Source of the DNA: Acidimicrobiales bacterium
GTDB taxonomy: Bacteria; Actinomycetota; Acidimicrobiia; Acidimicrobiales; Aldehydirespiratoraceae
Length of the DNA: 64,000 nucleotides
NCBI GenBank assembly: GCA_040219515.1
Contig: JAVJSI010000013.1
Span: forward strand, 1 to 64,000
Direction: 5' to 3'
Shown in pieces: positions 50,879 through 60,129 of this stretch. Numbering within the stretch: the first letter of the stretch is position 1; the number at the start of each line of letters is the position of its first letter. The notes beneath the pieces are model-generated. The model did no database searches, had not been told where the DNA came from, and worked only from the letters and a program-made list of their open reading frames with translations. A program made the position numbers and the translations under genes.

Positions 50879-51655
50879 ATGAACGACGTCGCCCCCGACA
50901 CGCTCGACCGGTTCTGGTCCGACGGTTGGGCCGTGATTCCCGACGTGCTGTCGACGGCGGAGATCGCTGCAGCCCGCGCCGCGTTGATCGACGCCGCCGC
51001 CGCATCCGAGGCGCAAGGCATGCCGGTGCGCCTCGATGCCCTCGACCCGGGCGGGCGCAACATCCGGGTCTACGACCTCGTCGCCCACGCCAAGGTGTTC
51101 GCCGACCTGGCCGAACATCCGTCGGTGCTGCCGGCGGTCGAGGCGATCCTCGGGCCCGACATCGTCCTGTCGAACTTCACGGCCAACACGGCGCTGCCGG
51201 GCAGCGGGTCGATGAACGCCCATTGTGACCAGTCGACCGTCATGCCCGAGCCGTGGCTCGAGACCTGGGCGATGAATGCGATCTGGTGTCTGCACGACAC
51301 CGACGAGGACAACGGTGCCACCCGCTACCTGCCGGGCTCCCACGAGTTCACCGCCTTCGATCAGGTGCCCGATGACCCGAAGGAGGGCATGGCGCCCTTC
51401 ACGGCAACCGCCGGGTCGGTGATCCTCATGCACGGCCGCCTCTGGCACACCTCGGGCGCCAATCGCTCGACCGATCGCGACCGGGCCCTGCTCTTCGCGT
51501 TCTACACGGCGGGATTCCTCCGGCCGCAGACGAACTGGTGGCGTTCGCTGGCCGACGACGTCGTGGACCAACTCTCGCCCCGGATGCGCCGCCTCTGCGC
51601 GCTCGACTACGGCAATCTCGCCCACGGCGGATATCTCGCCGAACCGGGCCGCTGA
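50879..51655 (+). CDS. Phytanoyl-CoA dioxygenase-family protein
   Basis: The 258-residue protein is a PhyH-type Fe(II)/2-oxoglutarate-dependent oxygenase. The metal-binding His and Asp are in AHCDQSTV, the distal His in LWHTSGANRS and the 2-oxoglutarate Arg in DRDRALLF. Family members hydroxylate acyl-CoA or small molecules. ATG 50879 was chosen because conserved residues begin after it. Its stop overlaps the ACAD start as TGATG, so the two proteins are translationally coupled. Confidence 0.85.
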   Translation: MNDVAPDTLDRFWSDGWAVIPDVLSTAEIAAARAALIDAAAASEAQGMPVRLDALDPGGRNIRVYDLVAHAKVFADLAEHPSVLPAVEAILGPDIVLSNFTANTALPGSGSMNAHCDQSTVMPEPWLETWAMNAIWCLHDTDEDNGATRYLPGSHEFTAFDQVPDDPKEGMAPFTATAGSVILMHGRLWHTSGANRSTDRDRALLFAFYTAGFLRPQTNWWRSLADDVVDQLSPRMRRLCALDYGNLAHGGYLAEPGR

Positions 51656-52818
51656 TGGATCTGACCCTGGCGCCGTCCGATGCCGCGTTCGCGGCCGAGG
51701 TGCGGTCGTGGCTGGCGGCAAACCTGGACCGGCCCGACCGCTTCTCGTCGATCGACCAGGAGTTCGACTGGGGTCGCCGGTGGCAGGCCCGGATGGCGGC
51801 TGATCGCATGGTGGCGATCTCGTGGCCCGAGACGGTGGGCGGTCGCGGCGCGTCGTCGGTCGAGGTGGCGCTCTACAACATGGAGTACGCCCGGGCGGGA
51901 GCGCCTCAACCGGTCAATCGGGTCGGCATCAACCTGGCCGGCCCGACCCTGCTGGCCTGTGCCACCGCCGAGCAACAGGCACGGTGGCTGCCGTCGATCC
52001 TCGATGCGAGCGAGATCTGGTGCCAGCTGTTCTCCGAGCCCGACGCCGGATCCGACCTCGCCTCGCTGCGAACCAGTGCGGTGCGAGACGATGGCGGTTG
52101 GTTGGTCTCCGGCCAGAAGGTGTGGACGTCCTACGCCCAGTTCGCCCGGTGGGGGATCGCCCTCGTGCGCACCGACCCCGGGGCGAGGAAACACGCAGGG
52201 ATCTCCTTCATGGTGATCGACATGGAGGCCGACGGGATCGAGATTCGGCCGCTGCGTCAGATCACCGACGAAGCCGAGTTCAACGAGGTCTTCCTCGACG
52301 ACGTGTACGTGCCGGACGACCAGATCATCGGCGGACTCAACCAGGGATGGACGGTGGCGAACACGACCCTGGCTCACGAGCGAGGCACCAACTTCCCGTT
52401 CAAGGAGCAGGTGGTCCACGAGGTCTATCTCGACGAACTCGCCCGCCTCGCAACGGCGCGCGGGGTGCTCGACGATCCGCTGATCGCCGACGACCTGGCC
52501 GACGCGTTCGTGCAGCTGCGCCTGCTGCGGCTCCAGAACTGGCGTACCCTCTCGGCCCTCGGTCAGGGACGGGAACCCGGCCCCGAGTCGTCGGTGGTGA
52601 AGCTCACGTGGTCGGACATGACACAGCATCTGTCGGCGCTGGCGCTCTCGATCCTCGGTGACGAGGCCCCGCTGTGGCCCGTGCCGACGGGAGCATCCGC
52701 TGCGGGCTCGTGGCAACGCCAGTGGTTGTGGTCGAAGTCCGCGTCGATCGCGGGAGGCACCAGCGAGGTGCAGCGCACGATCATCGCCGAACGGATGCTG
52801 GGGATGCCGCGCGGCTGA
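51655..52818 (+). CDS. Acyl-CoA dehydrogenase
   Basis: The 387-residue ACAD is a paralogue of the gene at 36689. Shared blocks are QLFSEPDAGSDLASL, VWTSYAQFARWG, RPLRQITDEAEFNEVF and AHERGTNF, and the C-terminal loop is SIAGGTSEVQRTIIAERMLG. It oxidises an acyl-CoA with FAD. The start is TGATG-coupled to the dioxygenase upstream. The stop lies close to a 15-bp tandem repeat and a convergent membrane-protein gene. Confidence 0.92.
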   Translation: MDLTLAPSDAAFAAEVRSWLAANLDRPDRFSSIDQEFDWGRRWQARMAADRMVAISWPETVGGRGASSVEVALYNMEYARAGAPQPVNRVGINLAGPTLLACATAEQQARWLPSILDASEIWCQLFSEPDAGSDLASLRTSAVRDDGGWLVSGQKVWTSYAQFARWGIALVRTDPGARKHAGISFMVIDMEADGIEIRPLRQITDEAEFNEVFLDDVYVPDDQIIGGLNQGWTVANTTLAHERGTNFPFKEQVVHEVYLDELARLATARGVLDDPLIADDLADAFVQLRLLRLQNWRTLSALGQGREPGPESSVVKLTWSDMTQHLSALALSILGDEAPLWPVPTGASAAGSWQRQWLWSKSASIAGGTSEVQRTIIAERMLGMPRG

Positions 52819-52834
52819 GCGCCCGCCGGTACTC

Positions 52835-52877
52835 GTTCAACCAGTGTTTGTTCAACCAGTGTTGGTCAACCAGTGCC
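52835..52877. repeat. 15-bp tandem repeat at a convergent gene junction
   Basis: Three units related to GTTCAACCAGTGTTT lie at 52835-52849, 52850-52864 and 52865-52877; the third lacks one base. They overlap the 3' end of the minus-strand membrane-protein gene. The missing base changes the frame between units. Confidence 0.75.
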
Positions 52878-53994
52878 GACGGCGACCGAGTCCGGCCGAC
52901 CTCATCCCCGGATCCCGGGCGATCGTCGCGGCGATGAGCGCGATCGTGAGCACGGCGACGCGGGCGGCGCGGCCCGGCCCCACGGCGACATCGGGCACCG
53001 CGCTGAGCTCGAGGACGATGGCCGCGACCACGGTGTACCAGGGCGGCCTGCCCGGTCGAAGTCGGTGCTCCACGAGGAGTGCGCCGATGACGAAGCCGGC
53101 CGTGTAGTACCGATGCACACCCGGATCGAGTAGCAGTCGCCAGGAGATGCCGGCGAGGATCGCTCCCGGCCACCGGTGGAAGAGGACGAGCAGGGCCACG
53201 ATCGCCAGTCCGCCGATGAGCTGGGCCGGACGGATCCATGCCGGTGTCGTCGCCGCGTCGATTCCGAAGAAGCGGAGCGACGAGGTCGGGTCGTTGGCGA
53301 TGCCGAAGTCGGAGGTGTCGAGGGTGTCGGGTTCGGCGAGGATGAACGGCAACCAGGTCGCCACGCCGGCGCCCGCAGCGAGGATGGGTCGTCGCCAGCT
53401 GCCCGGGCGGATCGGGAGCGCGCACAGCGGTACGAAGACGACGGCCCACGGTTTGGCCGCGGTGGCGAGCGCCAGGAACGCAGTTGCCGGGACCGTGTGT
53501 CCTCGGCGCACGGCGACGAGTCCGGCGGCGATTGCGGCCAGCGCGATGGCATCGTCGAGGTGCGCCGTCCGCACCGCGATGTCGCCCCAGACGACCACGA
53601 GCGTGACGCCGATCACCCACTCCCGCACGGTCGCACCGGAGCGGCCGGCCGGGTTCTCCTGCGAGAGCAGTGTCATTTCGGAAAGCAGCGTCAGCACGAC
53701 CCCGACCACAGCGAGACCGAGCACGGACCCGGCGACCATCACCGCGGTCTCGCCGGCACCGGAACCGAGCAGGGTGAACGGCAACGCGACGAGGATGCTC
53801 ACCGGCCCGAACTGGAGCTCGGGGTGATCGCGGTAGAGACCGAGTCCGCCACGATCGCCCGGCGGTCCGTTGCCGGTCAGGAGGTCGACCGCGAGCTCGA
53901 AGAAGTGCCAGGCGGTCGCGTGGGTTCCCGGCAGCTGCACCAGCAGCACGATCGCCGCCACTGCCGCCAGACCGCACCAGTAGCGTCGGGGCAC
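52852..53994 (-). CDS. Polytopic membrane protein, GT87/DUF2029-like glycosyltransferase
   Basis: The 380-residue protein has about eight or more hydrophobic segments, beginning with GLAAVAAIVLLVQLPG. Features suggestive of GT-C polyprenyl-phosphate mannosyltransferases are the extracytoplasmic loop after the first helix (HFFELAVDLLTG), YRDHPELQFGPVS and AHLDDAIALA. The donor would be a lipid-linked sugar. The assignment is from topology and loop composition only. The GTG at 53994 is 4 nt after the CoA ligase stop. The 3' end lies in a tandem repeat. Confidence 0.65.
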   Translation of the reverse strand: MPRRYWCGLAAVAAIVLLVQLPGTHATAWHFFELAVDLLTGNGPPGDRGGLGLYRDHPELQFGPVSILVALPFTLLGSGAGETAVMVAGSVLGLAVVGVVLTLLSEMTLLSQENPAGRSGATVREWVIGVTLVVVWGDIAVRTAHLDDAIALAAIAAGLVAVRRGHTVPATAFLALATAAKPWAVVFVPLCALPIRPGSWRRPILAAGAGVATWLPFILAEPDTLDTSDFGIANDPTSSLRFFGIDAATTPAWIRPAQLIGGLAIVALLVLFHRWPGAILAGISWRLLLDPGVHRYYTAGFVIGALLVEHRLRPGRPPWYTVVAAIVLELSAVPDVAVGPGRAARVAVLTIALIAATIARDPGMRSAGLGRRRHWLTNTG

Positions 53995-53998
53995 GCGG

Positions 53999-55639
53999 CT
54001 AGCTGCCGAAGCGCTCGATCAACGACTGCTGCACGGCCCGTCGGTCGATCTTGCCGCTGTCGAGCCAGGGCAACTCGTCGGGCGAGGCGTAGGTCGCGAC
54101 ATGGCGGGGCACCTTGTAGCTGGAGAGTTCGGCTTTCACGCGGGCCCGCAGCTGTTCGACGTCGGTTGTGTGGCCGGGCCGGAGAACGACCGCCGCGGCG
54201 ACGTCCTCGCCCCGCTCGGGATGGGGTACCCCCATGACGAACGCGTGCATCACCTCGGGTTGTTCCTCGATGACGAGCTCGATCTCGCGCGGGGTGATGT
54301 TCATTCCCGACGACTTGATCTGATCGCCCATGCGGCCCTTGAAGTAGAGGTGACCGTCGGCGTCGAGGTAACCGGCGTCGCCGGTGCGGAACCAGCCGTC
54401 CTTGGTGAAGATCTCGCGCCGGTCCTTCTTCAGATGACCGAGCAGGAGTGAGTAGCCCTTGATCCAGATCTCGCCCATCTCTCCGGGCGGTTGGTCACGG
54501 CCCGAGACCGGGTCGACGATGCGGTGTTCGACACCCGGCACCGCCCGCCCGAAGGAGCCGCGCTTCTCCGGCGGGAGTCGGCTGCCGATCATCTCGATCG
54601 AATGAGGCCCGAGCGATTCGGTCATGCCCAGTGAGTTCGCCCGTAGTTCGGGGTCGCCGACCCGGAGGTGCTCAGGGAGCAGGGCATCCAGCGAACCCCC
54701 TCGCACCGCCGAGAGGTCACGGTCGGGAAACGACGGGTGCTCGGTGAGCGCCTTGGCCATGTGGGGCCACCCGATCACATGGGTGACCCGCTCACGCTCG
54801 ATGAGGTCGAGGGTGGCGCCGGGATCGAACTGCTCCTCGAAGACCACGGTGGCGCCTGCGTGCATGCAGCTGATGAGGGTGTAGGTGAGGCCGCCCACCC
54901 AGAAGAGCGGCATCGGCGTATAGCAGACATCACCGGGTTCGAGATCGCGGAACGGCAACAGGTTGTAGGGGTGACGGAGCACGCCGCCATGGGAGTGGAT
55001 GACGCCCTTGGGTTCCGCGGTGCTGCCCGAGGTGTAGATCACGAGCATCGCGTCGGTCGGGCTGACACTCGCCTCGGCTTCGAGCAGGCGCGCGTCGGTG
55101 ACGCGGTCGGCATCGGTGAGAAGGTCGTCGACCGAGCCGGCCCACGACGGAACGGTGTCGCCCCACATCCAGACGGTGCGCAGCGACGGGTGGCTGTCGA
55201 TCCGGATGTCTCGATGCGTCTGGCGGCCCAGGTGCGGTGCGATGGCCTCCAGGCGTTCGGTGTAGTCGTGGCCGAGGTGTGAGCTGACGGTCAGCAGCAC
55301 CTGCACCTCGCTGTGGGCGAGCACCCAGCCGAGTTCGCGGGGTTTGTAGTAGGTGTTGAGCAGCGGGACCAGCGCCCCGATGCGGGTGGCGGCGAGCCAG
55401 CCGACGATCCAGTCCGGCCCGTTGGGGGCGAGGAGCCCGACGTGGGTGCCGGGCTTCACGCCGGTCGCCAGCAGCGCCCTGGCCATGGTGGCCGATCGGC
55501 GTTCGGCCTCGGCGAAGGTGAGGCGGTGGTCGCCGAGCACGGCCAGGTCCCGGTCACCCCACTCGGTCGCGATGTGGCGAATGAACTCGCCGGCGGTGGC
55601 CCGATAGTCGAGGGCCCGGAAACTGCGGCCGTCGGTCAT
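53999..55639 (-). CDS. Acyl-CoA synthetase (AMP-forming)
   Basis: The 546-residue ANL ligase has the P-loop IYTSGSTAEPKGVIH, LGMTESLGPHSIEM in the A5 region, the hinge KGRMGDQIKSSGMNITP and the catalytic Lys in WLDSGKIDRRAVQ. It resembles medium- or long-chain acyl-CoA synthetases. ATG 55639 is 4 nt from the P450 stop, so the genes are co-transcribed. Joint transcription with a cytochrome P450 suggests oxidation followed by CoA activation of an aliphatic or steroid-like substrate. Confidence 0.9.
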   Translation of the reverse strand: MTDGRSFRALDYRATAGEFIRHIATEWGDRDLAVLGDHRLTFAEAERRSATMARALLATGVKPGTHVGLLAPNGPDWIVGWLAATRIGALVPLLNTYYKPRELGWVLAHSEVQVLLTVSSHLGHDYTERLEAIAPHLGRQTHRDIRIDSHPSLRTVWMWGDTVPSWAGSVDDLLTDADRVTDARLLEAEASVSPTDAMLVIYTSGSTAEPKGVIHSHGGVLRHPYNLLPFRDLEPGDVCYTPMPLFWVGGLTYTLISCMHAGATVVFEEQFDPGATLDLIERERVTHVIGWPHMAKALTEHPSFPDRDLSAVRGGSLDALLPEHLRVGDPELRANSLGMTESLGPHSIEMIGSRLPPEKRGSFGRAVPGVEHRIVDPVSGRDQPPGEMGEIWIKGYSLLLGHLKKDRREIFTKDGWFRTGDAGYLDADGHLYFKGRMGDQIKSSGMNITPREIELVIEEQPEVMHAFVMGVPHPERGEDVAAAVVLRPGHTTDVEQLRARVKAELSSYKVPRHVATYASPDELPWLDSGKIDRRAVQQSLIERFGS

Positions 55640-55643
55640 CGCC

Positions 55644-56885
55644 TCACGAACTCGAGATCCGGTAGCGCACCGGGAGATGCTTCGGGCCGACCACGAAACT
55701 CGAGGCGACATAGTCGGCCGACCCGGCGGGTTCCATCGACTCCATTCTCGCCGCGAGTTCCTCGAGCAGCGCCTTGATCGAGGCGCGGGCAAGGTGGGCG
55801 CCGAGGCAGTAGTGCTCGGCCCACCCGAAGCCGAGATGGCGATTGGGGGAGCGACCGACGTCGAATCGGTCGGGGTCGTCGAACACCGCGGCGTCGCGAT
55901 TGGCCGAGGCGTAGAAGAGGGCGAACATGTCGCCCTTCGTGATCTCGTGACCTTCGTAGACGAGGTCGCGGGTGGCGGTGCGTTTCATGTAGTTCACCGG
56001 TGCCGCGAAACGCACGACCTCCTCGACCGCCGTCTTCATCAGGCTGGGGTCGTCCTTCAGCCGCTGGAGTTCGCCCGGGTTCTCGAGGAACGCCTGGATC
56101 GCACCGGTGAGCGAATGGCGGGTGGTGTCGTGGCCGGCGTTGAAGATGATCAGGTAGTAGCCGAGCGTTTCGATGTCGCCCAGCGGCTCGCCGTTCTCCA
56201 GCGTGGCGGTGGCCAGCATGGTGGCGAGGTCGTCGCGGGGGTTGGCCCGCCGGTCCTGGATGATCGTGTTGAACATCGTGAAGAAGTCCATGAACAAGGC
56301 CAGGTTGGCCTTGTCCCGGCTCTCGCCTTCGCGCTGGAGGTCGGGATCGTCGCCGCCGAAGAGCTGAGTCGTGAGCTCGAGCAGCTGTTGCTCCTGATCC
56401 GGTTCGATGCCCAGGATCGTCGACAGCACCCGGAGCGGATGTTGCTGGGTGATCTTCTCGACGAAGTCGGCCTCGCCCTCGGCACCGAGCGAGTCGATCA
56501 CCGTCCTGGCCGACTCGGTCACGATCTCGTCGAGCCGTTCGATGCCGCGAGGCGTGAAGTAGCCGCTGGCCACTTTGCGGAAAATCCGATGGTCGGGCGG
56601 GTCCATCTCGATGATGGTCTTCATCAGCATCGGGATCTCGGGATTGTCCCGGCGGTAGGCCTGCTCCTCGGTGAGCAGGACGATGCCGCCGCCGTTGCAG
56701 AAGTCCTCGGGGCGGCTCGAGATCTCGGTGATGTCCGCATGGCGGGTGACGGCCCAGAACGGTTCGTAGCCCGGCGGGTCGAAGTGGGTGAGCGGTTGGC
56801 TGCGCAGCTCGCGCCATTGGGCGTGCGGCGGACCGGCGTTTCCGTAGTGCGCCGACGAGATGAGGTCGAGTCCGTCGATGGCCAT
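55644..56885 (-). CDS. Cytochrome P450
   Basis: The 413-residue protein has the I-helix motif FNAGHDTTRHSL (AGxDTT), the K-helix ExxR in EEVVRF and the heme loop FGWAEHYCLGAHLAR, with Cys near residue 359. The heme loop has A where the second Gly of FGxGxHxC is usual, a minor variation. It is the soluble bacterial type and needs separate ferredoxin and reductase. The ATG at 56885 lies 5 nt after TAGGGT, close to the leaderless pattern. The substrate is unknown. Confidence 0.93.
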   Translation of the reverse strand: MAIDGLDLISSAHYGNAGPPHAQWRELRSQPLTHFDPPGYEPFWAVTRHADITEISSRPEDFCNGGGIVLLTEEQAYRRDNPEIPMLMKTIIEMDPPDHRIFRKVASGYFTPRGIERLDEIVTESARTVIDSLGAEGEADFVEKITQQHPLRVLSTILGIEPDQEQQLLELTTQLFGGDDPDLQREGESRDKANLALFMDFFTMFNTIIQDRRANPRDDLATMLATATLENGEPLGDIETLGYYLIIFNAGHDTTRHSLTGAIQAFLENPGELQRLKDDPSLMKTAVEEVVRFAAPVNYMKRTATRDLVYEGHEITKGDMFALFYASANRDAAVFDDPDRFDVGRSPNRHLGFGWAEHYCLGAHLARASIKALLEELAARMESMEPAGSADYVASSFVVGPKHLPVRYRISSS

Positions 56886-56931
56886 GGGAAACCCTAGGTC
56901 GACGGCTCGTCCGCCGCCCGTTGGTGGTCGG

Positions 56932-58026
56932 TCAGATGGCCGCGAGGATGTTGTCCTCGAACGACCAGTCGTGGGGTCGATCGGCCAGGCCCGTGTCGTG
57001 CCACCAGCGGAAGGTGTCGTCGGCCATCGACGCGAACGTGTGTTGCGGTTCCCAGCCCACGTCGTGGCGGAGTCGGTCGATCGAGAACACCGTCGACCGG
57101 TTCCAGTGATGGATGTTCGGCGCCAGGTGTTGCACCAACTGACTCAGTTGGAAACGCTGTCTCCCGGCCGAACGGTTCACGGTCGGGTTGCCGCTTCCGC
57201 GCGATCGCACCGCCAGGCTCATGCCGTTGTTGTCACCGAGATCGACGAGCACCTCACCGTTCCACAACTGGTCCATGGCGTCGGGTGCGATGTGGCGGAC
57301 GTCGGGCGATGTCACCCCGGCGGCCGCAGCCAGGCCGGCGACGTAGCCGTTGCGGGTGACGTACTCATTGCCGGTGAGGTTGTAGCGGCGCCCAATTGTG
57401 GCGGTGTTGCCCATCATCTGTTCGAGGGCCCGGGCCTGGTCGTCGACATGGCCGACCTGGAGCAGGGTGGTGCCGTCGCCGGGCATCAGGATGGGGCGGC
57501 CCTCGACGAGACGCCGGAACATCGCCTGCTCGCGGGCCGAGATCATGTTGTGAGGCCCGAAGACCATCGAGAACGGCACGCTCGTCGCCGGCAAGCCATG
57601 GTCGCGGCGGGCAGCCCACAACAGGTCCTCGCACAGCAGCTTGTGGAGGCCGTATTCGTTCTGGGCATCGGTGCGATCGTCGGGGTGGTCCTCGGTGATC
57701 GGAAGGAGGTCGGTGGCCGCGTAGGTGACGGTGGAACTGGCGAAGATGTAGTGACCGACCCGGTCGCGGAACAGTTCGATCATCAGGGCGACATCGTCGG
57801 GGTGATACGCGGTGACGTCCTGGATCACATCCCACTCGGTGCCGGCGAGGGCGGCCCGGATCGTGTCGGGCTCGCTGCGATCGCCCACGAGTCGGTGCAC
57901 CGAGTCGGGGATGTCGGCCTCACTCCTGCCCCGGTTGAGCACGGTGACGTCGTGGCCCTGGCGCACGAGTTCGTGCACGAGGGCGAGTCCGTTGAAGTTG
58001 GTGCCACCCATCACGAGAACCTTCAT
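56932..58026 (-). CDS. NAD-dependent epimerase/dehydratase-like protein
   Basis: The 364-residue protein has the Rossmann motif VMGGTNFNG, the strand DVIQDVTAYH, IFASSTVTYA and YGLHK, the Tyr/Lys pair of extended SDRs. Extended SDRs act on nucleotide sugars or related molecules, but the C-terminal domain here does not identify one. ATG 58026 is exactly 7 nt after TACGGT; an in-frame GTG at 58035 would have no such context. It is divergent from the GNAT gene. Confidence 0.83.
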   Translation of the reverse strand: MKVLVMGGTNFNGLALVHELVRQGHDVTVLNRGRSEADIPDSVHRLVGDRSEPDTIRAALAGTEWDVIQDVTAYHPDDVALMIELFRDRVGHYIFASSTVTYAATDLLPITEDHPDDRTDAQNEYGLHKLLCEDLLWAARRDHGLPATSVPFSMVFGPHNMISAREQAMFRRLVEGRPILMPGDGTTLLQVGHVDDQARALEQMMGNTATIGRRYNLTGNEYVTRNGYVAGLAAAAGVTSPDVRHIAPDAMDQLWNGEVLVDLGDNNGMSLAVRSRGSGNPTVNRSAGRQRFQLSQLVQHLAPNIHHWNRSTVFSIDRLRHDVGWEPQHTFASMADDTFRWWHDTGLADRPHDWSFEDNILAAI

Positions 58027-58032
58027 GGTCGT

Positions 58033-58043
58033 CACCGTAGGTT
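58033..58043. promoter_or_regulatory. Divergent promoter with two TANNNT -10 boxes
   Basis: Minus strand: TACGGT (58034-58039) is 7 nt before ATG 58026. Plus strand: TAGGTT (58038-58043) is 6 nt before GTG 58050. The boxes overlap by two bases, and neither gene has a Shine-Dalgarno site. The two start codons are only 23 bases apart. Confidence 0.55.
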
Positions 58044-58049
58044 GGCGTC

Positions 58050-58556
58050 GTGGAGTTTTCGATTCGTGAGATGACGGTGGACGACGCGCCGGCCGTCGCC
58101 GAAGTCCATGTCCGTTCGTGGCTCGCGACCTACGACGGGCTGCTCGACGCGGACTTGCTCGCGTCGCTCGGCGTGGCCGAACGGACCACGATGTGGACGT
58201 CGGTGTTGTCGTCCCCGAACGATGGTGTGCGGCTGCTGGTCGAGCGTGGTGGGGAAGCGGTCGGGTTCCTCGCCGGCGGGTCGAGCTCGCCGAGCGACCC
58301 GGACGCGGCCGAGGTGTTCTCGATCTACCTCGACCCGTCGGTCTGGCGACGCGGGCTGGGCTCGACCCTGCTCGACGCCGGCGTCGACGGGTTGCGAGCC
58401 GACGGACCGAAACCCGTCGTGCTCTGGGTCATGGACGGCAACGACGCGGCCTGCCGGTTCTACGAGGCCCGAGGCTGGCGCTTCGACGGCGCCCGCAAGG
58501 ATGAGCAGGTCGGTGCCGCACTCGTGCCGCATCTTCGCTACCGCCTCGCACCGTGA
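58050..58556 (+). CDS. GNAT-family acetyltransferase
   Basis: The 168-residue protein has the GNAT fold, with the acetyl-CoA-binding loop in WRRGLGSTLLDAGVD (Q/RxxGxG/A pattern) near residue 100 and the late strand NDAACRFYEARGWRFDG. The acceptor amine is unknown. GTG 58050 follows TAGGTT and 6 nt, so it is probably leaderless. The amidohydrolase gene follows 12 nt downstream. Confidence 0.85.
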   Translation: MEFSIREMTVDDAPAVAEVHVRSWLATYDGLLDADLLASLGVAERTTMWTSVLSSPNDGVRLLVERGGEAVGFLAGGSSSPSDPDAAEVFSIYLDPSVWRRGLGSTLLDAGVDGLRADGPKPVVLWVMDGNDAACRFYEARGWRFDGARKDEQVGAALVPHLRYRLAP

Positions 58557-58568
58557 CACGATGAGACC

Positions 58569-59762
58569 GTGACCGCGCTCGATCCCGATCTGTTCCTGCC
58601 CGACCCCGAACCGTCCGAGGTGAAGTACACCGTCATCTCCGTCGACGACCATGTCGTCGAACCGCCGCACCTGTTCGAGACCTACATGCAGCCGGAGCTG
58701 CGAGCGCGGGGCCCGCAGCTCGTCGAGAACGAGCACGGTCATCAGCTGTGGGAGTTCGACGGCAACCGCTATGTCCAGATGGGAATGAACGCGGTGGCCG
58801 GGCGGCGGCCCGACTCGGTGAAGATCGAACCGTTCCGTTTCGAGCACATGCGTCCGGGTTGCTACGACATCGAGGCCCGCATCGAGGACATGGACCTCGG
58901 CGGCGTGTGGGCGATGCTCAACTTCCCGAGCCAGATCACCGGCTTCTGCGGCTCGGTCTTCGCTCGGGCGTCGGACCCGGCGGTGGGGCTCGACGCGGTC
59001 CGGGCATGGAACGACTGGCTGTTCGCCGAGTGGTACGAGCCCCACCCTCAACGCGTGATCCCCGGCGGCATCACCTATCTCGGCGACGCCGCCGAGGCGG
59101 CAGCCGAGATCCATCGCAACGCGGCCCGCGGCTTCACGTCGGTCACCCTCCCCGAGCGACCCCACGCGATCGGCCTCCCCAACCTGTGGGACCGCGACTT
59201 CTGGGATCCGATCATCCAGGCCTGCGTCGACACCGACACGGTCATCTCGCTCCATGTCGGGTCGTCGGGGCTCCACGAGATTCCGAAGGGCGGGCCGTCG
59301 CTCCAGCTCGGCGCCACCATGTTCGGCCAGCTCTCGCTGGGCGCCTGCGCCGAATGGTTGTGGTCGGAGTATCCGCTGCGGCACCCGTCGCTGAAGATCG
59401 CGATGAGCGAGGGCGGCATCGGTTGGGTGGCGATGCTGATCGACCGCCTCGACAACATCGTCGATCGCAGCGGCTACGGGCTCGGCTGGGATGTGCGGCC
59501 CGCCGATGTGCTGCGCCGCAACTTCTGGTTCTGCACCATCGACGATCCGTCCACCATCCGCACCCGCGACGTGATCGGCGTGGAGAACATCTGCGTGGAG
59601 ACCGACTACCCCCACGGCGACAGCACCTGGCCCGACACCCAGCGCGTGATCGACGAGGTGTGGGGCGACCTGCCCGCCCACGAGCTGCGCATGATGTGCA
59701 GCGAGAATGCCGCGAAGCTCTACCGCCACCCGCTGCCCGACGTCGTTCTCCCGATCGGCTGA
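58569..59762 (+). CDS. Amidohydrolase (TIM-barrel, amidohydrolase-2 type)
   Basis: The 397-residue protein belongs to the amidohydrolase-2 family often seen in actinobacterial catabolic clusters. It starts with SVDDHVVEPPHLFE, has ISLHVGSSGLHE, IAMSEGGIGWV and the C-terminal strand CVETDYPHGDSTWP, so the His, Glu and Asp metal positions are mostly kept, unlike the relative at 7756. Typical reactions are decarboxylation or hydrolysis of ring or amide substrates. The GTG at 58569 has only a weak ribosome site. It is convergent with the DUF202 pair. Confidence 0.85.
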   Translation: MTALDPDLFLPDPEPSEVKYTVISVDDHVVEPPHLFETYMQPELRARGPQLVENEHGHQLWEFDGNRYVQMGMNAVAGRRPDSVKIEPFRFEHMRPGCYDIEARIEDMDLGGVWAMLNFPSQITGFCGSVFARASDPAVGLDAVRAWNDWLFAEWYEPHPQRVIPGGITYLGDAAEAAAEIHRNAARGFTSVTLPERPHAIGLPNLWDRDFWDPIIQACVDTDTVISLHVGSSGLHEIPKGGPSLQLGATMFGQLSLGACAEWLWSEYPLRHPSLKIAMSEGGIGWVAMLIDRLDNIVDRSGYGLGWDVRPADVLRRNFWFCTIDDPSTIRTRDVIGVENICVETDYPHGDSTWPDTQRVIDEVWGDLPAHELRMMCSENAAKLYRHPLPDVVLPIG

Positions 59763-59764
59763 GT

Positions 59765-60127
59765 TCAGCGGAGGGTGATCTCGAGAACGGCGAAGCCGAG
59801 GGCCGCCGCACTGAAGGCCACGGTGCCGAGCCCGATCACCCGGGTGGCCACGGGATGGACGACTGCAGTGCCTTCGAGCAGTGGACCGCGCAGTTCGGCA
59901 TAGTGCACGCCGGCCCACACGAGCAGACCCCCGCCGGCCATGGTCTGGGCCAGGCCGATCAGCGCCGTCGACCAGTGCGACGACTGGGCCGCGTAGCGAG
60001 CCAGGAGCACGCCGGAGACCATGATCGCGATGGCAGTGCGTTCCCAGGCGAGCGCGGTTCGTTCCTGCTGCAGCCCGGGGTCGACGACCTTGCTCCAGCG
60101 TCGCTCGGGTTTCGACAGTGCCCCCAC
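59765..60127 (-). CDS. DUF202 small membrane protein
   Basis: The 120-residue protein has the DUF202 hallmark DPGLQQERTALAWERTAIA near residues 18-36, followed by three hydrophobic segments. DUF202 proteins are small membrane proteins of unknown function, often in pairs. It follows the second DUF202 gene on the same strand; GTG 60127 sits 2 nt after that stop. Confidence 0.82.
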   Translation of the reverse strand: MGALSKPERRWSKVVDPGLQQERTALAWERTAIAIMVSGVLLARYAAQSSHWSTALIGLAQTMAGGGLLVWAGVHYAELRGPLLEGTAVVHPVATRVIGLGTVAFSAAALGFAVLEITLR

Positions 60128-60129
60128 GT

